Assembly: GCA_038363925.1 (NCBI GenBank)
Contig: JAQQWL010000003.1
Coordinates: 2,356,001 to 2,420,000, forward strand
From: Apiospora phragmitis
Lineage: Eukaryota > Ascomycota > Sordariomycetes > Amphisphaeriales > Apiosporaceae
Length of the DNA: 64,000 nucleotides
Reading direction: 5' to 3'
Shown here: piece after piece, positions 55,564 to 64,000 of the stretch
Numbering within the stretch: the first letter of the stretch is position 1
Layout of the letters: the number at the start of each line of letters is the position of its first letter
Translations under genes and position numbers: made by a program
The notes under the pieces: generated by a model
Database searches by the model: none
The model's input: only the letters and a program-made list of their open reading frames with translations
Told to the model about the DNA's origin: nothing

Positions 55564-57983
55564 TTAGACTGTGGCACGACATGCGAGAATGGGTGCTTTT
55601 GTCTTACTACCTCCTTCCGATGCTATGGATAGCGCTATCATGAGCCTTCGTACGTCGTCGCTTACGCATTGTAGCTTGATTTTGGCTTTGGGCGGGTTGT
55701 TGCGAATGGAGGTCCAGTCCTCAACATCTGGGCACAAGTTTCGTTTGAAGTAAGTCCATAAGCTGAGTATGATGTTGGCCCCTTCGTGGAGATCCTCCAT
55801 GCTCTCCTCCATATCATATCTTGCCTGGAGTCGCATGTCAGCTGATATGCAAGCGTCAAGTGAGGTACCAAAATCGTACCTTGATTTGGTTTTCCTCGAC
55901 CACCGAAAGCGATCCTTCGAGGTCGCTGATATCTCATGCAGCAAAATAAAAATGGCAAAGTAGACAGTCTCGAAACTGGTTGGATCTTTTTTCTGCATCA
56001 ACGCCCAAAGAGTCTTGAGGATCTTATCCCTCTTCCTCCTCAGCAGTGCGTCGTACATTATTGAGTCAAACTGCTGGCATACCATTCAGGGGACTGATAG
56101 GTGGCCTGGTGGGAATGGGTAGTCCTTATGCATTTCGGGCTCCATTCCTAAATGTTCGTCCCCGACAATTTCGTTGGAGCCCATGGTGTGCCCTGGTACC
56201 CTGTCAGCGAAGACTCAAAGCCGAGCCGAGGGCAAAATACTTACTTAGCACAAACCAGAATCGCCAGAGTTCCTTCATGAACTCTTTGAGATTGATACTG
56301 CCAGATGTTCCCTGAAGTAGGTTAGTAGATGAAATATGTTTGGGGTTGACTCTCGACTCACCGTGATGTGTCTCATATGATTCCACCTGCATTACTTGTG
56401 AGCATCCAGTAGCGACAATACATGTTTGGCCAAAGGAGAAAGAGTCAGACTTACGCAGCTTTGTATGTTTCTTGGACGATGGGGTGCACGTCGTGCCTGC
56501 TGGCGAATTGCTTCACAGCCTCAAAGGCGTTTTCCTCTGCATGCTTCACGAATTGCTTGCAGGTTTCGCCGACACTGGCTATCGCGTAGGGGGGTATTCT
56601 GGAAATATGGGGGTTTCCCTGCTTGTCGGTCCAAATCCGATCCGTCACATCGCCAGGCTGAGGTTTGAATCTCCGGACCTTGATTTCGAACGGTTTCGAA
56701 CATAGTCCCTCGCTGATTTGGATGATCCTGATCTCATCATCCGCCCAATCGGAGGCGGGTATGTCGTACATTGTGCTTCCTCGCCACCGCTTCGTCAGCT
56801 TCAAGTGGGCCTGGCGATAGACAGTGGCCGCAGTGAGCTTCCATCTGCAGCAATGCAATTGGTGGATGACCTTCTTGGATGGAGTGACTGTGCTACATGT
56901 TATGCAAGGACCCATCTCGTCGTCGGGGTTTGGTATGCACTAATGATGTCAGCAGTGGTTCGGATGCAGCTAGTGTAAGATGAAGCGTACTCGTATTTTT
57001 TGCATCTGGCAGCGAATGCAAGCAGCCATCCGCCTGGTTTTGCTGGTCTGCAGTCTCTCCGTGGGGGGTAAAGCGCCTCTCTTTCTGGGCCTCCGCCTCG
57101 TAGTTGGAACCTCATGGCTAGCTAGTACTAGCGACTCTGGAGATGACGTGCCATCTGTTGTGTAACCGGAACTGACCTCTCGAGGCTTGTCGAGGTACGA
57201 TGGTATGCATAGCCATGACCCGTCTATTGGACTGGCACTACCCGAACTTTGATGGGAGCCAGGGCTGACTTGACCGTCCTCGGACCAGGCCTGCCCTTTC
57301 TCTACAAACTGCCATCCCGACTCGTCCTGGTTTAATTCGAGGAAAGGCATTGAGAGTCCAAGGTTCGATGCCATGTCAACTGAAGGTGTTGCGGATGGAT
57401 CAGGCAGCGAGAAGGGTGGATTCAAGATTTGAGCCGAGGATGCGGCATCAGACTGGAGGACGCCTTCGTGGTCATGGCCAGATGCGGTCGAATCATCGGG
57501 GAGGTTGACCAAGTTGTCAGGGTTGTGGTTGGCGTTGTTGTCGTAGTCGTACAGCGGCATATTGTCCTGCTGATAGAAGAGAGGATATTGATCAAAAAGT
57601 AATGGATTATCGACAAATTGAAAGTTGAAGGACCAAGGCTGGCCGAATCCATGGGAGAAGATTGGAAAGTCAGGCGCCAAGCTGGTATTGTGGGATGGAG
57701 AGGAAGAGGGATAAGGGTAGAGCTCGGTGGTGGCGGTTGAGATGGCCTCTCCACCCGCATGGCCCATGGGCGGAGGCTGTGTGATGGCTGGCTCAAGGTT
57801 CATATGCTGCCAGGGAGTGCCGGCAGGTCGTTGGGGTGGTGGTGCTGAGGATAGCATCTCCGGCCAGTCGGCAAAGGGTGCAGCAGTCGTTGGCACACCC
57901 TGGTATTGGTATTGCATGCTGCTCATTATCACTGACACCCCTTGGTGGGGATAGCCGGGATAGTTCCTCTTCTTTGGCTGCAT
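55564..57983 (-). CDS. Zn2Cys6-type transcription factor with a central zinc cluster
   Basis: Multi-exon. Exon 1 (57983-56991) encodes a 330-residue disordered Pro/Ser/Asn-rich domain, then RRRPRKRGALPPTERLQTSK and KTRRMAACIRCQMQKIR. The intron at 56940-56990 falls inside the zinc cluster; exon 2 (56939-56455) resumes CIPNPDDEMGPCITCSTV and LHCCRW, giving Cx2Cx6Cx10Cx2C plus a late Cys. Exon 3 is 56386-56362 and exon 4 starts at 56311 (SGSINLKEFMKELWRFWFVL). The intron ending at 56201 has two possible donors (56244 canonical, 56240); only the second keeps the frame into VPGHTMGSNEIVGDEHLGMEPE. A TGA at 56086-56088 then interrupts the frame before MVCQQFDSIMYDALLRRKRD. The last intron is 55820-55879 (SR/YDMEESMEDLHEGANI). 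It is a nuclear regulator by family; the target is unknown. The stop may be real inactivation or an error. Confidence 0.75.
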
Positions 57984-60268
57984 ATTGCCGTGTAACCAGT
58001 CAGGAACAGAGTCATCTGACAGGCCAAAGCAAGGATCCGAGGCGTGGCGGGCCCTCTTTCGGGTCTTAGCAGTGTCAAACTTAAGTTAACACAGGGTTAC
58101 GCTGCTCCGGGGACTCGACATATGTACAAATGAGAGGGGGAGAGAGAGAGAAAGAAGGAGGTTCCATTACATGAAAGAAGGTGGGCTCTCCCGTACGTAC
58201 CACGACACGCATCAGCGGACCGGCCATTGCTGCGTGGCAAGGCAGTTTGAGTCGAAAATGAACCAAGAATACAGCCGGTGTGGAACAGCCCCGAAGTATA
58301 GGATGACCTATCGTGACAGAATATGGGGATGGACGACAATGCGCAAGTGGGATTGCAAGTGGAGTTTTTGAAACTCGTGAGGCGTAAAGTAACGGGCAAG
58401 GCTAGAGGACGGCGTATGTATGTCAGTTAAAGTGGGCGCAGGCCGGGGGGGATGTCGGATCTTGGTGGGTTGCACGACTGGACAGACGGCAGGCCGCTTT
58501 GCCTTGTTGGTCGAAGCAAAGATTAGCCAACCGAAGGTCCAGCAATGGTTTCGTGGATCGAGCTCCCGATGGATCGGGTCTCTCTCGTCAGGGGATTGGA
58601 TCAATGGTTGGCTGGTGGTGCCGGCAGTGTTCCAGTTGCACAGATTCATTCAACGAAGGATCGGGCTTATTCAGTGATGGGGCTTGATCAGATTAGGATC
58701 AATCGATCAATTGAATGGATCAATCCGATCGATATTCGACGAGGTAGATATGTATGCAAGTACCAGTCCGTGATCTGGTCCGAGAACCTGGGAGGTACCT
58801 TGCTTCTTGGTAGGGACGGTTATGTGGTGTTGGGTTTTTGGGAGGTCGTCGGTGCAAGTGGAAGGGGGACTGGTCTTGTCTGGACTGGACTTGACTTGGA
58901 TTGTCAGGGGTTTGATTCGCACGAATATGCAAGCAAACAAATTCAGTGCGGCGCGAGGGATATTTTCTGTAGAGGACGGATGGTGAGATAAAAAAGTATG
59001 CAGAAATGAGAAAATGTGCGTTGTCATCATCAGGTATGGTGGTTGGTTCTGGATCGTTACCCTCTTGCTTACTGTCGCCCCTTCCTTTTTTTCTTTCTTT
59101 TACTTTTCTTTTTCCTTTCCTCTGCTCAGCCTGTAGTTGCTCATTCGCACCTTCCCATAACGGGGGAAAGGAAAGAGACAGAGAGAGGGAGGGAGTGAGA
59201 GAGGCGAACCGAGCAGACCAGGGGGAATAAAGCCATCCCCAGCTTATCTCGGCTTGTGTCCTCCACCTCATGCATCTAGTGGCATAAGAAAATTTAGTGC
59301 TAGCCGGGGGTTGTTCACGACATCTCATTGGCAGCCAAGCAAACATTTGCGCATTGGCCTTGCTTATTATTCTCCCTTTCTCATATGATGTTTTGCTTTT
59401 TCTGCGCTTGCTTCTTCAGATTTTGGGCCCCAGGCTGAGGTAGGTACCTTGCGCCTGGCATCCAGCCAGAGAGATACCTGCATTGCCTACGGCTGCTTGC
59501 CCGGGCTTCTCTTCCATCTTGCGAGTACGATGGCTGGTACGATGAAGCGCAGCCCAACCGGCGCGGTGAACCTCTTGCGTTTCAGTATCCCCATGTGCCT
59601 TCATGGCATTTGTTGCGTCGTTGCTGTTGGCTGTTGGCTGTTTTGTGCGACTAAAACCACGTGTTGCTCGAGGTCGCGCCTCTTTCTTTCCTTCCGGCCT
59701 CCAAATCCCATTGGGCGTTCGGAATCGGCAAAATCGATGGTTGCAGCATTGCTGTCGCATCATTGGCCCAAGCTGTATCGAGTCAGGCCAGATGAGAACC
59801 AAGCCGTTCATGAGATGGTGATTTATTATATATGTGACAGAACAAATAACTGCACGAATCGCATCTCATCTCACAAAAGTCCAGTCCCCCGCAATGCTGC
59901 ACGCACACTGCGCACTCTTTGAAATCTCACTTGTCTCGTACAGGGGTCTGGCCATGGGTGGGGGCCAGAATGGACGCGCGACGCGAGACAGGACAATACC
60001 CTTGTCTTGCCTTGCCTTGCACCTTCACCCATCTCTCCGACTGGCTGCCAAGCTTGCTCCCGCGCTCCCCTACGATGTGACAATGCAATGCTACCACATA
60101 GATCACCTTTCGCCAAAGCGACTGAAGTTGGGCAGAAACCTCGTTGGCAGGTCATATTTGATCTCACAGGAAACTGCAGAACAACCATGGGAGACTCCCT
60201 TTTCGACAGCAGAACACGGCTGACGTATACATAACCCTATCCCCTTAATGGCTGTTTCACAGCCCCCC
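57984..60268. other. 2.3 kb upstream region of the zinc-cluster gene
   Basis: No gene recognised. Minus-strand text is pyrimidine-rich (GA-rich on plus at 58133-58160 and 59163-59205), as in long 5' leaders of fungal regulators; the transcription start of the zinc-cluster gene may be near 59.2 kb. The right end at 60261 has a C-rich run directly before the AT-rich block. Confidence 0.45.
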
Positions 60269-61559
60269 CCCCACCCCACGATTAGTATTATATAATTAAA
60301 AGAGATCGGTAGATTTCTATAAAGTTTAATGAATTAATAAAAGATTAAATATATAAAGTATTAGTTTTTTTAAATTAAATTAATTAATAAAATAAGGTTT
60401 AATAAATATTAAAGGTATATAAAATTATATTATATTATAAATAAATAATTTTAATTTTTTAAACTTATTATTATATTATATATTATTATTTAATTTCTAT
60501 TAATAATAATAATAATAGAAAGTACTCTTTATTATTAAATAGTTTTAAAATTAAAGTATATTATAACTTAATTTAATTATATAACTTAAAACTTACTTTT
60601 AACACAGCTTTATAATACTTTAAAATATATACGAGATTTAATATAAATAATAATAAACCTACTCGTTAAAAATATAATAATAATAATTAAAGAAAAAATA
60701 TAAGATAAAATTATAACGATAATATTAAACGATTAATATAAATTAAATAACTAGGTTTAAATAAATAACTTAAGTCACGTGGTAAATTTAAAGATTTAAA
60801 AGAGATTTATAAATTAAAAATAAAAAAGAATTTAAAAGATTTAAATAAATTCGATAAATTTATAAAATTCATAAAAAAGAGATTAATTATATAATAATAA
60901 ACGTTTTTTATATATTTTATATAAATACCTTTTATTTTAATAATTAATTTAGATATTACTTTAACTTATTAATCGAGTAAATAGCTTTAATAACTTTATT
61001 ATATAATTATTTTTACTCGATTACTTTTATCATTACTTTATAACTTAAAATATTATTACTTATTATATTAATAAAGCGTTTTTTTTACTACACGTTTAAT
61101 TACTCTCTTATATGATTATTATAAACTTAAATACGTTTTATTAAGGTTTTTTAAAACTCGGATAACGTTTATTATAAAGGATTATATACTTTAATTTATT
61201 ATTAAAAATAAAAGCGGTAATTAAAAAACAATTTAGCCTTTATTTAATTATTAATATTAACCTCGTTTATATTATAATTATTAATTATTTAAAGGATTAT
61301 AGAAATTTTATTAACTTAATTATTAAAATATACTTTTATTTTTATTAATTAATTAAAAGTATATACAAAGCTTTTTAATTAGTTTTAAAGTTTATTAAAT
61401 AATATAAAGTAAAAGTATAAGCTATTTAACGTGGTTTATTATTAAATAAACCGTATTATTAAAAGGTTAAATCTTTTATTTATTTTATTTTATTAAATTT
61501 AATATATAATAGCTTTATTATTACTATATCGATTTTATTTTAAAAAAATTAAATCGCTT

Positions 61560-62400
61560 TAATAATTTAAGTAATACGTAAAGGCCGAAACTAAGTTAAT
61601 TAAAAACGCGCTACTATTATATATAACGTTTTATATAAAGCGTTATATAATTAAATTAATGATTAAATTTTATAACGCGAAATTTAATACTTATAATATA
61701 AATTAAAATAGTTAATATAAAAGATATAGTTAATTTTTTTACCGCGATACGCGGCGACGAGCGCGTTAATAAGTATTAAGTTAAACGCTTTATTAATTAT
61801 AACTTAAACTTTAAAACTTAAATAAATCGTTAATATAATTATTAAAAAGCTTTTTATAAAAATTAAAAGGTTATTTTTAATTAGTTTTAATTAATCCCGA
61901 ATATTAAAACTAAATATAATATTATTAATAAAATTAACTTTATAATAAATATAATCGACTAAGTATTTATTATAACGCGTATTAATTAATATAAAAAAGC
62001 TAAATTAATTTAATTTTATAATCGAGAATAATTAATAATAATCGAATATATTAATTTATATATCACGGAGTTGAATTATTATTTTAAGCTAGCGTTTTAT
62101 ACGTATTATATAAAAGTACGTTTAATAATATAAGCGCACGAGCCTTTAATTAAGCCTATTTTTATTACGTAGCTCTTTAAGCTACGTCTTCGTTAATTCT
62201 ATTACTCGTACCTCGATTAAACCGTATCGCCGCACTTATTTTATTATATAAAAACCACCCGTGATATTATAAGGTTAATATATTTCGTTATTTTTAATTA
62301 TTTAAAGTTAATATTACTTTTTAAGTTAAGCGCGCGAATATAACTTACTAAGTAATTAAATAATTAAATTAATAATAATATAGTTTATTATTAAGTCGAC
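61560..62400 (+). mobile_element. degraded Fot1/pogo transposase, copy A
   Basis: Plus-strand sequence parallels copy B (61716-62050 against 62730-63090): ATATAGTTAATTTTTTT, GTTAAACGCTTTAT and AATCGAGAATAATTAA occur in both in the same order, about 1 kb apart. Translated pieces such as FIINIID, then VFIITRIN and YKKAKLI, match the DDE region of copy B but with more stops. The copy is interrupted by a 206-bp insertion at 62061-62266 and resumes at GGTTAATATATTTCG. Ends not determined. Confidence 0.6.
62061..62266. mobile_element. small inverted-repeat (MITE-like) insertion in transposase copy A
   Basis: 206 bp beginning TATCACGG and ending CCGTGATA. Compared with copy B, the flanking transposase sequence continues on both sides, so this stretch is extra. 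If the outer TA pairs are target duplications, the element has TCACGG..CCGTGA ends as in Tc1/mariner-type MITEs. It has no coding capacity. Confidence 0.5.
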
Positions 62401-62529
62401 TATATTATTAAATCGGCCACTTTTTATTTATTTATATAATTAAACTTTAATACGTAATATTTTTATAATTATAATATTAAATTAACTAAGAAAAGATTAT
62501 ATTATTTTAATAATTAAAGCGACGCGAAA

Positions 62530-63850
62530 AGGTTTAAATTAAATTAATTAAAGAGGTACTACAAAAGTATACGATATCCCCCGAGTTATTTTAAGCGACC
62601 GACTTCGCGATATTAAACCTCGACCTAAAATTTAAGATTTATAATATAAACTAGATTTAATTAAAAAAGAGGTGCTTTATAATTATATAATTAATTTAAA
62701 TATTCGAAGGAGACCTCTTAATATTAATATTATAAGAAATATAGTTAATTTTTTTTAAAGTCGTGCGGCGGCGAACGCGTTAGTAAATATTAAGTTAAAC
62801 GCTTTATCGACTATAACCCAGACTTTAAGACTTAAATAAACCGTCGATACGATTATTAGAGGGCTTTTTATAAAAATATAGGTATTATTTCCGGTAGTTT
62901 ACGCTAATCGAGAATATTAAAATAAAATACGGTATTTTAAATAAAGATATATTAGATTTTAACGAAACCGGCTTTATAATAGGTATAATCGAGTTAATAT
63001 TCGTCGTAATACGCGCCGATCGTTATAAAAAAGCGAAGTTGTTCTAGTTTAATAATCGAGAATAATTAACGGCTATTAAATATATTAATTCGTAAAACTA
63101 ATATATTCCGCCGTTTTTAATCGTTTAAAGTTAATATTATTTCGTAAATTAACTTTTAACGGCTAGACCGATAACGAAACGAGTTTAAACTAGATTCAAC
63201 ACTTCGATAAATATATTAAAGCGCGAATAAAAGGCCTTTATCGCCTTTTAATCTTAAACGGTTATAAAAGCTACATTTCGGCCGAATTTTAAGAATATTA
63301 TAAAAATAATGGCACTATTACGATTAATATACCTCTTTATTTATTTTATTTTTTTAACTTTTAAATATAATACCTTATTTATTATTAAAGTGTACTTATT
63401 TAAAAGAAATCGAATTACTTATTAAAGCGTCGATAAATAATATTACGAAGCTAAAGTTCTTTATTACTTTTAAGGCCGCGTATTTTATTATTTTTATAAA
63501 AAATAATATTAAATTTAATATATTTAGTTTCATATATTATTACTTAAATAAAATAATTAGTAAGTTAAATATATATCTTTAAACGATTATATTAACTCGT
63601 GGCGTTTAAAAATAATTAATACTTATAACCTTTAAATATTATTTAATCTTTAATAAACGATTAAATGTTTTAATTTTTATTAAAAATAAAGTTTTTATTA
63701 ACTAAAAAAGACTTTTTAATATTAATTTTAAATAGTATAAATTAAATAACGAAAAATATATATTAATAATCTATAAAATAACCTTTATAAAACATTAAAT
63801 ATGTACTTTATTAAAAGTTAATTTAATATTTTTTAAACGCCGGAAAGTTA
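62530..63850 (+). mobile_element. degraded Fot1/pogo (Tc1/mariner superfamily) transposase, copy B
   Basis: Plus-strand translation shows the Fot1/pogo order despite stops: an N-terminal helix-turn-helix piece (YDIPRVILSDRLRDIKPRPK, near 62567), then the DDE domain with FNETGFIIGII (first Asp region DETGF, Asp already changed), KYINS and PPFLIV, then WIxHFDK-like sequence and LLILNGHKSHIS (second catalytic region, normally LDGHxSH), and a weak third region. Numerous TAA/TAG codons from C-to-T change make it dead. The C-terminal part continues towards the window edge, where GC rises slightly. Confidence 0.7.
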
Positions 63851-64000
63851 AAAAATCGCTCATTTAGTTTAAAAGAGCCCTTCGTATATAAGCATTTTAA
63901 GAGCTATAGAACGAAAAAGTAAAAGGGAAGCGTTTAGGGACTAATAAATACGGAACGGGGGATCCGTCGAAACGAAGGGCGACCGGTAAAAGGCGTTAAT

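Larger units (their letters stand above)
60269..64000. mobile_element. AT-rich RIP block of degraded transposons, runs off the window
   Basis: From about 60269 base composition drops abruptly to very high AT with CpA largely replaced by TpA, while CpG is partly kept. No open frame over 60 codons survives. The left third (60269-61550) holds nothing I can assign. The rest contains two transposase relics of one family and a small inserted element, listed separately. This is a heterochromatin-like, RIP-mutated repeat island. Confidence 0.8.

Noticed and set aside
58720..59346. A 208-codon minus-strand frame upstream of the zinc-cluster gene
   Set aside because: Pyrimidine-rich leader-like sequence with low complexity; no start context or homology pattern.

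Overview
The window is nuclear DNA of a filamentous ascomycete (Pezizomycotina, most likely a Sordariomycete; the species cannot be fixed from sequence alone). The evidence is: short spliceosomal introns (about 50-125 nt, GTAAGT/GTGAGT donors, CAG/TAG acceptors); HET-domain, Zn2Cys6, 2EXR and F-box genes; a TmpL-type redox protein; and very AT-rich blocks in which CpA is scarce and duplicate copies differ by C-to-T/G-to-A transitions. The last point is the mark of repeat-induced point mutation (RIP).

Layout. 1-15.3 kb holds housekeeping-type genes: a cut-off hypothetical protein, a tmpL homologue (adenylation domain + 6 TM + NAD-binding reductase), an enoyl-CoA hydratase/isomerase, a Vps5/SNX1-type retromer sorting nexin and a 2EXR protein. 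15.7-21 kb holds a lysine-rich nuclear-type protein, a broken F-box gene and a 5'-truncated PAF-acetylhydrolase-like fragment. 21.6-26.2 kb is a compact co-directional group: a DUF7053-like protein, a Zn2Cys6 regulator and a DHA2-type MFS exporter, with a shared promoter motif. 26.7-47 kb is an accessory zone with three HET genes, a secreted M14 carboxypeptidase, a 2-oxoadipate dioxygenase/decarboxylase-like enzyme and a small secreted cysteine-containing protein. The third HET gene is split by a 5.8 kb RIP-degraded element with 8-bp target duplications (hAT-like), which itself contains a Copia-type LTR element with 5-bp target duplications. 47.3-58 kb holds an F-box fragment, an intact GH92 alpha-mannosidase, a 3.8 kb gene-free stretch and a second Zn2Cys6-type regulator. 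From about 60.27 kb to the end is another AT-rich RIP block with two degraded Fot1/pogo transposase copies, one of them split by a small inverted-repeat element.

Many otherwise conserved genes (tmpL, enoyl-CoA hydratase, VPS5, carboxypeptidase, two HET genes and others) carry one-base frame breaks, often at homopolymers, while other long genes are perfectly open. I read most of these as assembly indels rather than true decay, but raw reads are needed to decide. No rRNA, tRNA or CRISPR was seen.
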